This document shows positions 48,654 through 58,107 of a stretch of 64,000 nucleotides of DNA, in pieces. Under the pieces are notes generated by a model. The model was not told the origin of the DNA, ran no database searches, and was given only the letters and a program-made list of their open reading frames with translations. Every line of letters begins with the position of its first letter. Positions within the stretch are counted from its first letter, which is position 1. The translations under genes and the position numbers were made by a program. Source of the DNA: an uncultured Oscillospiraceae bacterium (GTDB lineage Bacteria > Bacillota > Clostridia > Oscillospirales > Oscillospiraceae); NCBI GenBank assembly GCA_934597255.1, contig CAKTQV010000005.1, forward strand, positions 62,001-126,000, given 5' to 3'.

Positions 48654-50624
48654 TTATTTCTCTCCTCTCAGCTTTACGAGCCGGTCGCGGATGACGGCGG
48701 CGTACTCGAATTCCAGCATCTTCGCAGCCTTGCGCATCTCCTTTTCCAGCCGCTCGATCTCCTGCTCCCGCTCGCGGCGCGTGAGCTTGCGGCCCTCCTC
48801 CGTGTAGGCCACGGCCTCCGCCGCGCTCTGGGATATGTCGATAAGATCGCGCACGGACTTGACGATGGTCTTCGGCGTGATGCCGTGCGCCTCGTTATAG
48901 GCCTGCTGCTTGGCGCGGCGGCGTTCCGTCTCGTCGATGGCGGCGCGCATGGACGGCGTGACCGTGTCGGCGTAGAGGATAACGAAGCCCTCGGCGTTGC
49001 GCGCGGCGCGCCCGATGGTCTGGATCAGACTCGTCTCCGAGCGCAGGAAGCCCTCCTTGTCCGCGTCCAGGATCGCCACGAGCGACACCTCCGGCAGATC
49101 CAGCCCCTCGCGCAGCAGGTTGATCCCGATCAGGCAGTCGAACTCGCCCAGCCGCATGTCGCGGATGATCTCCATGCGCTCCAGCGCGGCGATGTTGTGG
49201 TGCATATAGCGGCATTTGATGCCCGCGCCCGACAGATACGCGCTCAGATCCTCGGCCATCTTGACCGTCAGCGTCGTCACGAGCGCCCGCTGTCCCTTCG
49301 CCACGCGCAGATTGATCTCCGAGATCAGATCGTCGATCTGGCCCTCGATAGGCCGCACCTCGACCTTCGGGTCAAGCAGCCCGGTCGGGCGGATGACCTG
49401 CTCGGCGATCTGGCCGGCGCGGCTGCGCTCATATTCGCCGGGCGTCGCGGAGACGTAGACCGCCTGGCCGATGCGCTGCTGAAATTCGTCGAACTTCAGC
49501 GGCCGGTTGTCGAAGGCGGAGGGCAGGCGAAAGCCGTATTCCACAAGCGTCTCCTTGCGGCTGCGGTCGCCGTGGTACATCGCGCGCACCTGCGGCAGCG
49601 TCACATGGCTCTCGTCCACGAACAGGATAAAGTCCTTCGGGAAATAATCCAGCAGCGTCATCGGCGGCGAGCCGGGCGCGCGCGCGGAAATGACGCGCGA
49701 ATAGTTCTCGATGCCGGAGCAGTAGCCCAGCTCCTGCATCATCTCTATGTCGTACTCCGTGCGCTGGCGGATGCGCTGCGCCTCGAGAAGCTTGCCGTTT
49801 TGCTCAAAATACGCCACGCGCTGCTCCAGCTCGGCGCGGATGTCCTCAATGGCGCGCGCCATTTTCTCCTTGGTCGTGACATAGTGGCTGGCCGGATAGA
49901 TCGCCGCGTGCTGCAATATGCGCGCGGGCATCCCCGTGACGACGTTTATCTCCGAGATGCGCTCGATCTCGTCGCCGAAAAACTCCACGCGGATGGCCCG
50001 GTCCTGCGAATAGACGGGGAATATCTCCACCGTGTCGCCGCGCACGCGGAATTTGTTTCGCTCAAAGGCGATGTCGTTGCGCTCGTAGCGGATATCCACC
50101 AGCTTGCGCGCCAGCTCCTCCACGCTTTTGTTCATCCCCGGGCGCAGCGAAATGACCAGATTGGCATAGTCGATCGGGTCGCCCAGCCCATAAATGCAGC
50201 TGACGGACGAGACGATGACGACGTCCCGCCGCTCAAACAGCGCACTGGTGGCGCTGTGGCGCAGGCGGTCGATCTCGTCGTTGATGCTCGCGTCCTTTTC
50301 GATGAACGAATCCGTGTGCGGGATATACGCCTCGGGCTGATAATAGTCGTAGTACGAGACGAAATATTCCACGGCATTGTCCGGGAAAAACTCCTTGAAT
50401 TCGCTGCACAGCTGCGCGGCTAGGGTCTTGTTGTGCGCCAGCACCAGCGCCGGGCGGTTCATCCGCTCGATGACCTTGGCCATCGTGTAGGTCTTGCCCG
50501 AGCCGGTCACACCCAGGAGCACCTGCTCGTCGATGCCGGCCTCCAGCCCGCGCACAAGCGTTTCAATGGCCTCCGGCTGATCGCCGGACGGCGTGTATTC
50601 CGATACAACATGAAAGTCGGGCAT
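48654..50624 (-). CDS. uvrB: UvrABC excinuclease subunit B
   Basis: A 656-residue DNA repair helicase-like protein. Walker A LGVTGSGKTYTMAKVIER, the beta-hairpin YYDYYQPEAYIPHTDSFIEK, helicase motifs SLVAILDADKEGFLRSETSL and TIGRAARNAEG, and the C-terminal UVR box (about 618-650) are all present. AGGAGA lies 5-6 nt before ATG 50624, 9 nt past the stop of the previous gene. Confidence 0.97.
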   Translation of the reverse strand: MPDFHVVSEYTPSGDQPEAIETLVRGLEAGIDEQVLLGVTGSGKTYTMAKVIERMNRPALVLAHNKTLAAQLCSEFKEFFPDNAVEYFVSYYDYYQPEAYIPHTDSFIEKDASINDEIDRLRHSATSALFERRDVVIVSSVSCIYGLGDPIDYANLVISLRPGMNKSVEELARKLVDIRYERNDIAFERNKFRVRGDTVEIFPVYSQDRAIRVEFFGDEIERISEINVVTGMPARILQHAAIYPASHYVTTKEKMARAIEDIRAELEQRVAYFEQNGKLLEAQRIRQRTEYDIEMMQELGYCSGIENYSRVISARAPGSPPMTLLDYFPKDFILFVDESHVTLPQVRAMYHGDRSRKETLVEYGFRLPSAFDNRPLKFDEFQQRIGQAVYVSATPGEYERSRAGQIAEQVIRPTGLLDPKVEVRPIEGQIDDLISEINLRVAKGQRALVTTLTVKMAEDLSAYLSGAGIKCRYMHHNIAALERMEIIRDMRLGEFDCLIGINLLREGLDLPEVSLVAILDADKEGFLRSETSLIQTIGRAARNAEGFVILYADTVTPSMRAAIDETERRRAKQQAYNEAHGITPKTIVKSVRDLIDISQSAAEAVAYTEEGRKLTRREREQEIERLEKEMRKAAKMLEFEYAAVIRDRLVKLRGEK

Positions 50625-50633
50625 ACGTTCTCC

Positions 50634-51818
50634 TCAGTCTGAAAGCGTCACGCCGTCCGGAACGCCGTCCGGCTCGGACGACGCCGGCGCGGCGGCGCGG
50701 CCGAAATAATCGTAATCCTCCGGGCAGGCGGGATAGGCCGCCGTGTCCCACCAGTAGCGGCCCCACATCCCGTCGTCGCCGCGCAGGAAGCTTTCGTCCA
50801 GATCGGACAGATCGAGATGATAGCTCGCGCCGCCGAAGCTGACGATGTTCCAGAAGTGCCCCTCGTTGTCCAGCCGCCCGGACACGACCTGGCATTCGCC
50901 GCCCAGAGCGCCGCACAGTGCCTGAAACGCCATGGCCAGCCCCTCGGAGTCGGCCCGTCCCGTCACCAGCGCGTCATAAGCGCCGCTGCCGCCGTCCGCC
51001 GCGTACTGGCAGCGGGCCTCAAGCCAGACCGCCGCGTCGTAGATCCGGTCGGCCGTGCCGTCGGATTCGCCGCTGGCCTCGCCGGAGGCGGCCGGCTCGT
51101 CCGCGAGAGCCTCCGCCGCGCTCTGGCACGCGGCGATCATGGCCTGGCGCCGTTCATCCAGCTCCTCGGGAGAAAGGCCGTAATCCAGGCTGATCTCCAC
51201 GATGCGCTCCACGCCGCTGTCGGGATAGAGGCTCACCTCCGCCTCCGGCAGCACCGGCGAAGCCAGCGCGTCGGCGTAATACGCGCGGCGGATGTATTCC
51301 TTCACCAGCTCCGGCGTCAGCGACGCCGCGGTCATCTGCAAAACGAGATAATGCTCGCCGCCGCTCAGCGCCTCGTCCAGCCGCCGCAGAAACGACGACA
51401 GCCCGCCAAGCTGCTCCAGCTCCTGCACCTGCTCGGCGCTGCGCTTGTAGGTTATGTAGATGTCGGCCTGATAAAAGCTGACGATGCGCGACAGGTCAAA
51501 GCTGGTGTAATCAACGGCGAACGCGCCGAGCGGCGTGCTGCTTTTGACCTCCCAGCACGCCTGCGACAGATCGCGGGATATGTTCCCGTCGTAGTTTTGA
51601 AACTGCAGCTCCGCCGATTCCTGATGCTCCGCGACGAGCCACACGATCGCGCGGCGCAGCGCGGCGTAGTCGGAGATGTAACCCACGCCGTCGTCGCTGC
51701 CCTCCTCGGGCTCGGCGGAATACTCCGTCAGCTCGTACACGGAGCGGTCGAATATGCTGCACGCGGCGCAGCCGAACAGCACCGCCGCCGCCAGCAGCGC
51801 GCCAAGAAGCCTTTTCAT
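50634..51818 (-). CDS. Lipoprotein with transglutaminase-like domain lacking the catalytic Cys
   Basis: A 394-residue exported protein: signal peptide with a CAAC lipobox (about 17-20), a long region of unknown fold, an ASGEASGES linker (about 245), and a C-terminal transglutaminase-like domain. The domain keeps His (NEGHFWNIVSF) and Asp (YHLDLSDLD), but the nucleophile position reads Ser in GRADSEGLAMAFQ (codon 50946-50948). It would therefore be inactive or use Ser. I chose ATG 51818, 13 nt after the LUD stop, with a weak GGCGGCGGG. It lies in the parE-to-MATE run. Confidence 0.83.
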   Translation of the reverse strand: MKRLLGALLAAAVLFGCAACSIFDRSVYELTEYSAEPEEGSDDGVGYISDYAALRRAIVWLVAEHQESAELQFQNYDGNISRDLSQACWEVKSSTPLGAFAVDYTSFDLSRIVSFYQADIYITYKRSAEQVQELEQLGGLSSFLRRLDEALSGGEHYLVLQMTAASLTPELVKEYIRRAYYADALASPVLPEAEVSLYPDSGVERIVEISLDYGLSPEELDERRQAMIAACQSAAEALADEPAASGEASGESDGTADRIYDAAVWLEARCQYAADGGSGAYDALVTGRADSEGLAMAFQALCGALGGECQVVSGRLDNEGHFWNIVSFGGASYHLDLSDLDESFLRGDDGMWGRYWWDTAAYPACPEDYDYFGRAAAPASSEPDGVPDGVTLSD

Positions 51819-51831
51819 GCCCGCCGCCCCA

Positions 51832-52425
51832 TCAATAGCCGAGCGGCTCGTCCGAAACGACAAGCTCCATCTCATCGGCCCAGAAGGGCTTCTGCCACAG
51901 CACCAGCAGCGCCGAGCATATCCGCTCCGGGCTGGCGCAGTCATAGCAGCGCCCGGCCGCGGCGCAGGGCGTTTTGCAGCCGAGACGCGCGCTGTTTTTC
52001 GGCGCGGCCACGTTCCGCGCCCGTTCGATCGCCGCCTCCAGCGTGGACACGATCTTGTTCGCGCCGACCAGGAAGAACACCTTTTCCTTCTTCATCAGCG
52101 TTCCGGCCAGCCGGTTGCCGCGGCCGTCGATGTTGACGATGCAGCCGTCCTCCGACACCGCGTTGGCGCTCGTGATGTACACCGGCGCCCCGCACGCGGC
52201 CAGCATGACCTCGTCGGTCTTGTCCAGCAGATGCCAGTACACGCGGCTGCGGTCCTTCAGCATCTCATAAAGCCCCGTTTCGCCGACGCTCATGCTGCCG
52301 CCGATGCCGACCGTCCGTCCCGCGAGCTGATCGGCGATGTGGCGCGCGGCGGCCTCGCCGGTCGGAAAGCGCGAGACGGTGTAGCCCTTGCGGACAAAGC
52401 TTTTTTCCAGTTTTTCAAAATCCAT
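51832..52425 (-). CDS. LUD-domain protein (LutC/DUF162-like)
   Basis: A 197-residue protein of the lactate-utilisation LUD superfamily (TVGIGGSMSVGETGLYEML, VFFLVGANKIVSTLEAAIER) with a C-terminal Cys cluster (GCKTPCAAAGRCYDCASPER) that could bind metal. The members with a four-Cys tail are of unknown function. GGAGG lies 8-9 nt before ATG 52425. It sits between yitT and the transglutaminase-like lipoprotein gene. Confidence 0.88.
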   Translation of the reverse strand: MDFEKLEKSFVRKGYTVSRFPTGEAAARHIADQLAGRTVGIGGSMSVGETGLYEMLKDRSRVYWHLLDKTDEVMLAACGAPVYITSANAVSEDGCIVNIDGRGNRLAGTLMKKEKVFFLVGANKIVSTLEAAIERARNVAAPKNSARLGCKTPCAAAGRCYDCASPERICSALLVLWQKPFWADEMELVVSDEPLGY

Positions 52426-52438
52426 GACGCGGCCTCCT

Positions 52439-53308
52439 TCAATCCTGGCTGGCAATGCTGGAGAAATTCTTGCCGAATATCTCATGGGAGCTCGTAACGA
52501 TAACGAACGAACGCTCGTCGATGCGGTAGATGATCTTCTTGAGCTGGGCGATCTGGCGCTGCTTGATGACGCACAGGACCACAAAGCGCTCCTCCCCGGT
52601 GTAGGCGCCCTCCGCCTTGAGCAGCGTCGCCCCGCGGTGCAGCATCTCGCCGACGGCCTCGGCGATCTCGCGCGGCCGGATCGTGATGATGTAGCACACC
52701 GACGAGTTCATCGCCCCGTAGAGCACGAGATTGACGATGCGGGAGCTGACGAACATGGTGATGACGGTGTACATCGCGGCGTCAAATTTCTGCACGGACA
52801 GCGCATAGCACAAAACGACGGCGGCGTCCAGCGCGAGCGACAGCGTTCCGAAGTTGATGTAGGGGTAGCGCCGGCGCAGCATACGCGCGCCGATGTCCGC
52901 GCCGCCGGTCGTCCCGCCGGTGCGGTACACGAGCCCCAGCCCGAAGCCCTTTATCAGCCCGCCGTATACCGCCGCCAGCAGCAGATCGTGCGTCAGGCAG
53001 ATATCCAGCATATTGAACAGGTCGATGAACGCGCTGCTGGAAAGCAGCCCCAGCAGCGACGCGAGGATGAACTTCACGCCGAACATCCGCCAGGCGAACA
53101 CGAACAGCGGAACGTTCAAAACCACGCCGACCAGACCGACCGGCCAGCCCGTGAAGTGGTTGACGATCTGCGCCATGCCGGTCACGCCGCCGGCCACGAT
53201 GGAGTTGGGGAAGGTGATAAAGGAAAAGCCGATCCCGTTGATGGCCGTGCCGAGGAGGATGATCAGCGCCGAGCGCGCATCCTCGCGTGTGATCGTCAGC
53301 TTCTTCAT
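52439..53308 (-). CDS. YitT family membrane protein
   Basis: A 289-residue protein with five or six membrane helices and a cytoplasmic DUF2179 domain at the C-terminus (about 205-285; GEERFVVLCVIKQRQIAQLK, DERSFVIVTSSHEIFGKNF). The glycine-rich RTGGTTGGADIGARML is typical. The function is unknown in the family. It starts 29 nt after the parC stop. Confidence 0.92.
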   Translation of the reverse strand: MKKLTITREDARSALIILLGTAINGIGFSFITFPNSIVAGGVTGMAQIVNHFTGWPVGLVGVVLNVPLFVFAWRMFGVKFILASLLGLLSSSAFIDLFNMLDICLTHDLLLAAVYGGLIKGFGLGLVYRTGGTTGGADIGARMLRRRYPYINFGTLSLALDAAVVLCYALSVQKFDAAMYTVITMFVSSRIVNLVLYGAMNSSVCYIITIRPREIAEAVGEMLHRGATLLKAEGAYTGEERFVVLCVIKQRQIAQLKKIIYRIDERSFVIVTSSHEIFGKNFSSIASQD

Positions 53309-53337
53309 GCCGAGACCTCCTTATATCGCAGCCGCCG

Positions 53338-55572
53338 TCAGAGCAGGCTGAGCTGTTCCTCGCCGCGATCGGCGTCGGTGAGCTTCGCGCCGGCGGCCGG
53401 CAGGCTGCGGACGCGGTAGCGCGCGGGGTTGGCCACGGCGGTCTCCGATAAAAACCGCGCGGCCGTGAGCGGGTATTTTTTCAGCGTCATGACCTGCACG
53501 CCCTGCGTGGTGCGGGTCGGCTTGGGCGCGAGCAGCGCGCTTGAGAAGATCACGCAGCGGCCCTCCGCCGATTCCGCGGCGATCTCCGCGTCGGCGCCGA
53601 GCGGCAGGAGCGCCGCGAGCGGGCTTTTGTCGCTGTACGCGCCGGTGAGCCGGCGGCGGTTCGTTTTCGTGGCATAGGCCGACACCGGGATGCGCGCGCA
53701 CTTGCCGTTTGCGAAAAACAGCAGCAGCGAGCCGCTCCAGTCGCCCGGCAGCACCACGGAAAACACGCTCTCGCCCTCGTCCATGCCCAGCTTCGCGGGC
53801 AGATAGTCGCCCAGCACGCTGGCCTTCGCGTCGGCAAAGTCGCTCACGCGCGCCTTATACACCTGCTGGCGGTCCGTGAAGACAAGCAGCTCCGCGGCGT
53901 TGGTGGTCTGGAAATACTGGCCGGGGCCGTCGTCCTCCTTGTATTTCTGCTCGGCGGACATACGCAGGGACTGGGGCGTGATCTTTTTGAAATACCCGTG
54001 GCGGGAGATGAACAGATGCACCGGGTAATCCTCCACGCCGTCGTCCTCCTCATAGGTCTCCACCTCGTCGGAATAGACGATGGCCGTGCGGCGCGGGGAC
54101 GGGAATTTGCGCAGCACCTGCTTCAGCTCGTCCGTGATAATGGCCCGGACGCGCTTTTTGGAGCGCAGAATGTCCTCCAGATCCTCGATCTGCCTGGCCA
54201 GCTCGTCCGTTTCGGCCACGCGTTTGAGAATGTATTCGCGGTTTATATTGCGCAGCCGTATCTCCGCGACAAACTCCGCCTGCGTCTCGTCGATGCCGAA
54301 GCCGATCATCAGATTCGGCACCACATCCGCCTCGCTCTCCGTCTCGCGGATGATGGCGATGGCGCGGTCGATATCGAGCAGGATCTTCTTCAGACCCTCG
54401 AGCAGATGAAGCTTCTCCTGCTTGCGGCTCAGTTCATAGTATGTGCGGCGGTGGACGCATTCCATGCGCCAGGCGCACCATTCGTCCAGTATCTCGCGCA
54501 CGCCCATGACGCGCGGCGAGCCGGCGATGAGGATGTTGAAGTTGCAGGGGAAGTTCTCCTGCAGCGGCGTCATTTTGAACAGCTTGGCCATGAGCTTGTC
54601 CGGCTCCGTGCCGCGCTTGACGTCGATGGCGATCTTCAGGCCGCCGAGATCCGTCTCGTCGCGCATATCGGATATCTCGCGCAGCTTTCCGTCCTTGATG
54701 AGCTCGCGGCACTTGTCGATGATGGCCTCGGTCGTGGTCGTGTAGGGGATCTCATAGACCTCGATGATGTGCTCCTTCTCCGCGTAGCGCCAGCGCGCGC
54801 GCACCGGGAACGAGCCGCGGCCCGTGCGGTATATCTCCGCCATGCGGCTCGGGTCGTACACGATCTCGCCGCCGGTAGGGAAGTCCGGCGACGGCAGCGT
54901 GGCCATGAGATCGCAGTCGGGATCGCGGAGAAATTCGATGGCCGTGCGGCACACCTCGCCGAGATTGAAGCCGCATATCTGGCTGGCCATACCGACGGCG
55001 ATGCCCAGATTCGACGAGACGAGCACGTTCGGGAACGTCGTGGGCAGAAGCGTCGGCTCGGTGGTGGAGTTGTCGTAGTTCGGGACAAAATCAACGGTGT
55101 CCTTGTCGATGTCGCGGAACAGCTCCGCGCAGATGGGCGCGAGCTTGGCCTCGGTGTAGCGGCTGGCGGCATAGGCCATGTTGCGCGAATAGACCTTGCC
55201 GAAGTTTCCCTTGGAGTCGATGAACGGCGCAAGCAGCGATTCGTTGCCGCTGGACAGACGCACCATGGTGTCGTAGATGGCGGCGTCGCCGTGGGGGTTA
55301 TAGTGCATGGTCGCGCCGACGATGTTGGCCGATTTCGTGCGCGCGCCGGACAGGAGCCCCATCTTGTACATGCAGTACAGAAGCTTGCGGTGGCTGGGCT
55401 TGAAGCCGTCGATCTCCGGGATGGCGCGCGAGACGATGACCGACATGGCGTAGGGCATGTAGTTCGTCTCCAGCGTTTCGGTGATCGGCTGCTCCACGGT
55501 CTGGCCGCGCAGGCCCATGACGTTCGGGTCGCCGCGGCGCGGCGCCGCGGACTGTTCCTTCTTTTTAGCCAT
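53338..55572 (-). CDS. parC: DNA topoisomerase IV subunit A
   Basis: A 744-residue type II topoisomerase cleavage subunit. It has the breakage-reunion domain (MPYAMSVIVSRAIPEIDGFK; GATMHYNPHGDAAIYDTMVR), the active Tyr in AASRYTEAKLAPIC and a short beta-pinwheel C-terminal region. The shorter length and the neighbouring parE identify topo IV rather than gyrase. It starts 14 nt after the parE stop. Confidence 0.93.
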   Translation of the reverse strand: MAKKKEQSAAPRRGDPNVMGLRGQTVEQPITETLETNYMPYAMSVIVSRAIPEIDGFKPSHRKLLYCMYKMGLLSGARTKSANIVGATMHYNPHGDAAIYDTMVRLSSGNESLLAPFIDSKGNFGKVYSRNMAYAASRYTEAKLAPICAELFRDIDKDTVDFVPNYDNSTTEPTLLPTTFPNVLVSSNLGIAVGMASQICGFNLGEVCRTAIEFLRDPDCDLMATLPSPDFPTGGEIVYDPSRMAEIYRTGRGSFPVRARWRYAEKEHIIEVYEIPYTTTTEAIIDKCRELIKDGKLREISDMRDETDLGGLKIAIDVKRGTEPDKLMAKLFKMTPLQENFPCNFNILIAGSPRVMGVREILDEWCAWRMECVHRRTYYELSRKQEKLHLLEGLKKILLDIDRAIAIIRETESEADVVPNLMIGFGIDETQAEFVAEIRLRNINREYILKRVAETDELARQIEDLEDILRSKKRVRAIITDELKQVLRKFPSPRRTAIVYSDEVETYEEDDGVEDYPVHLFISRHGYFKKITPQSLRMSAEQKYKEDDGPGQYFQTTNAAELLVFTDRQQVYKARVSDFADAKASVLGDYLPAKLGMDEGESVFSVVLPGDWSGSLLLFFANGKCARIPVSAYATKTNRRRLTGAYSDKSPLAALLPLGADAEIAAESAEGRCVIFSSALLAPKPTRTTQGVQVMTLKKYPLTAARFLSETAVANPARYRVRSLPAAGAKLTDADRGEEQLSLL

Positions 55573-55586
55573 ATATTACTCCTGTC

Positions 55587-57572
55587 TCACGAAATATCCA
55601 GCATATCGAGATAGCGTCCGCCCTCGCTGGCGATGTGCGCCTTGCGCCCGGCCAGATCGTCGCCCAGCAGCAGATCGAACATACGGGCGGTCTTTTCCGC
55701 CTCCTCCGGCATCACGCGGATGAGCCGGCGCGTTTCCGGGTTCATCGTGGTCATCCACATCATGTCCGGGTCGTTCTCGCCAAGACCCTTGGAGCGCTGG
55801 ACCGTGAATTTTGCGCCGCCGAACGACTCGACGATATCCGTTTTCTCCCGCTCGTCGTAGGCGAACCAGGTCTTTCCCTTGCAGGTGAGCTCATACAGCG
55901 GCGTTTCGGCGATGTAAACATAGCCCTCGCGGATGAGCGTCGGCGTCAGGCGCCACAGCATCGTCAGGATCAGCGTCCGTATCTGGTAGCCGTCCACATC
56001 GGCGTCCGTGCAGATGATGACCTTGTTCCAGCGCAGGCTGCCCAGATCGAAGGCGTTGAGATCCTTGCTGGCCTTGTTGTTCACCTCCACGCCGCAGCCG
56101 AGCACCTTGAGAAGATCGGTGATGACGTCGCTTTTGAAAATGCGGGGATAGTCGGCCTTGAGGCAGTTGAGTATCTTCCCGCGCACGGGCATGAGCCCCT
56201 GGAACGCCGCGTTGCGGCTGAGCTGGCAGCTTCCGAGCGCGGAATCGCCCTCGACGATGTATATCTCGCGCTCGTCGGGGTCCTTCGAGCGGCAGTCCAC
56301 GAATTTTTCCACGCGGCTGACCACGTCCATGGAGCCGGTGAGCTTCTTTTTGATGCTCAGGCGCGTGCGCTCGGCCTGCTCGCGCGAGCGCTTGTTCACG
56401 AGCACCTGATCGGCCATGCGGTCGGCCTCAGTCTTGTGCTCGATGCACCAGATCTCCAGCCGCTCCTTGAAAAAGTCGGTCATGGCCTCCTGAATGAAGC
56501 GGTTGGTGATCGCCTTTTTCGTCTGGTTTTCGTAGCTGGTCTGGGTCGAGAAGCAGTTCGTGACGAGCACGAGACAGTCCTGCACGTCCTGAAAGGATAT
56601 TTTCGACTCGTTTTTCTGGTATTTCCCGCTTTTTTTGATATAGGCGTCCACGGCGTACACGAAGCCGAGCTTCGCCGCCTTCTCCGGCGCACCGCCGTGC
56701 TCGAGCCAGGACGAGTTGTGATAATACTCGATGCGCTGCACCTCGCGCGAGAAGCAGAAGCTCGCCGACAGCCGCACCTTGTATTCCGGCTTGTCCGCGC
56801 GGTCGCGCCCGCGCCGCTCCGTTTCAAAAAACACCGGCGTCGTCAGCGGCGTTTCCCCGGCCAGCTCCGTCACATAGTCGAGGATGCCGTTTTCGTAGGC
56901 GTATTCCTCCGTTTCAAAGCCGCGCCCCTGCTGGATGCGCAGCCGGAACGTCACGCCGGCGTTGACCACGGCCTGCCGCCGCAGCGTCTCGCGGAACCAG
57001 TCCACGGGGATATCAATATCCGTGAACACCTCGCGGTCCGGCTTCCAGCGGTGGGTCGTGCCCGTCTTTTTGCGGTCGGCCGGCGTTTTTTTCATCTCCC
57101 CGACGATCGCGCCCTTTTCAAAATGCAGATCGTAGCGGAAGCCGTCGCGCCAGACGGTCACGTCCATGTATTCCGACGCGTACTGCGTGGCGCAGGCGCC
57201 GAGACCGTTGAGGCCCAGGGAATACTCGTAGCTCTCCCCCTCGTTGTTTTTATACTTGCCGCCGGCGTACAGCTCACAGTACACCAGCTCCCAGTTGTAG
57301 CGCTTTTCGTTCGCGTTCCAGTCCACCGGGCAGCCGCGGCCGAAATCCTCCACGCCGACGGAGCCGTCCTCATAGCGAGTGATGGTGATCAGATCGCCGT
57401 GCCCCTCCCGCGCCTCGTCGATGGAATTGGAAAGGATCTCAAAAACCGAGTGCTCGCAGCCGTCCAGCCCGTCGGAGCCGAAGATGACGGCCGGGCGCTT
57501 GCGGACGCGGTCGGCTCCCTCAAGCAGGACGATGCTCTCGTTGCTGTACTGTTCTGTCTTACGTTTGGCCAT
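55587..57572 (-). CDS. parE: DNA topoisomerase IV subunit B
   Basis: A 661-residue ATPase subunit of topo IV. GHKL ATPase motifs are visible (ILSNSIDEAREGHGDLITI; GVEDFGRGCPVD; GLNGLGACATQYAS). In the TOPRIM part, EGDSALGSCQLSRNAAFQ has Leu for the usual second Gly of EGDSAGG. I chose ATG 57572, behind GAGGAAG, over GTG 57596. It is the first gene of a seven-gene run. Confidence 0.93.
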   Translation of the reverse strand: MAKRKTEQYSNESIVLLEGADRVRKRPAVIFGSDGLDGCEHSVFEILSNSIDEAREGHGDLITITRYEDGSVGVEDFGRGCPVDWNANEKRYNWELVYCELYAGGKYKNNEGESYEYSLGLNGLGACATQYASEYMDVTVWRDGFRYDLHFEKGAIVGEMKKTPADRKKTGTTHRWKPDREVFTDIDIPVDWFRETLRRQAVVNAGVTFRLRIQQGRGFETEEYAYENGILDYVTELAGETPLTTPVFFETERRGRDRADKPEYKVRLSASFCFSREVQRIEYYHNSSWLEHGGAPEKAAKLGFVYAVDAYIKKSGKYQKNESKISFQDVQDCLVLVTNCFSTQTSYENQTKKAITNRFIQEAMTDFFKERLEIWCIEHKTEADRMADQVLVNKRSREQAERTRLSIKKKLTGSMDVVSRVEKFVDCRSKDPDEREIYIVEGDSALGSCQLSRNAAFQGLMPVRGKILNCLKADYPRIFKSDVITDLLKVLGCGVEVNNKASKDLNAFDLGSLRWNKVIICTDADVDGYQIRTLILTMLWRLTPTLIREGYVYIAETPLYELTCKGKTWFAYDEREKTDIVESFGGAKFTVQRSKGLGENDPDMMWMTTMNPETRRLIRVMPEEAEKTARMFDLLLGDDLAGRKAHIASEGGRYLDMLDIS

Positions 57573-57636
57573 GCGGCGATCTTCCTCACGTTTCACGAAA
57601 TATTGTATGGCAAAGCCGATACTAACTCAAATATAT

Positions 57637-57665
57637 AGTATACCGTATGCCCCGGCAAATTGCAA
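57637..57665 (-). promoter_or_regulatory. Promoter of the parE-parC-yitT-LUD-lipoprotein-uvrB-MATE run
   Basis: TTGCAA, exactly 17 nt, TATACT on the minus strand, about 65 nt before parE. No convincing internal promoter was seen in the short gaps between these genes. Confidence 0.7.
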
Positions 57666-57690
57666 GCCGGCGCGCCGGACGCGCCGGCGC

Positions 57691-57720
57691 ATAAAAAGGA
57701 GACAGAGCCGGCGCTCTGTC
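57691..57720 (-). terminator. Minus-strand terminator upstream of parE
   Basis: Stem 57701-57708 with 57713-57720 (GACAGAGC/GCTCTGTC), tail TCCTTTTTAT on the minus strand. It would end transcripts coming leftward from the 58108-59316 gene through the bofA region. Confidence 0.6.
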
Positions 57721-57825
57721 TCAGGAGGGAATGTGCGTTTTCTCTTTCTGCGCTTATTATATGTCTAAAAGTCCGGCTCGTCCAATATAAATATATGGAA
57801 AAATTCAAACAGGGAGGATCCTGCC

Positions 57826-58101
57826 GTGCCGGATTATGTTCTCAAAGCGCTTTTTGTCGTCACGGGCCTTTCGCTGATCTGGCTGTGCCTTTCGCTGAGC
57901 CGGCACGTCGGCGCGCGCGCCGGACGCTTCGGGCTCGGCAGCGTCGCGGGGCTGGCGGGCCTGTTCACGGCCAACGCCGTCGCAGGGCTGTTCGGCTTCG
58001 GCGTCGGCGTCAACTGGTTCAGCTGCGCGGCCGCCGCGCTGCTGGGCCTGCCCGGCGTGGGGCTTCTGTATGCGCTGCGCTATCTGGTCTTCCGGCTGTA
58101 G
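57826..58101 (+). CDS. bofA: Pro-sigmaK processing inhibitor BofA family protein
   Basis: A 91-residue membrane protein with two or three hydrophobic helices and the family end VGVNWFSCAAAALLGLPGVG, LLYALRYL. BofA holds SpoIVFB inactive in the outer forespore membrane during sporulation. GGGAGG lies 8 nt before GTG 57826. It implies a spore former. It faces the glycosyltransferase-like gene, ending only 6 nt from it. Confidence 0.82.
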   Translation: MPDYVLKALFVVTGLSLIWLCLSLSRHVGARAGRFGLGSVAGLAGLFTANAVAGLFGFGVGVNWFSCAAAALLGLPGVGLLYALRYLVFRL

Positions 58102-58107
58102 CCGCCG

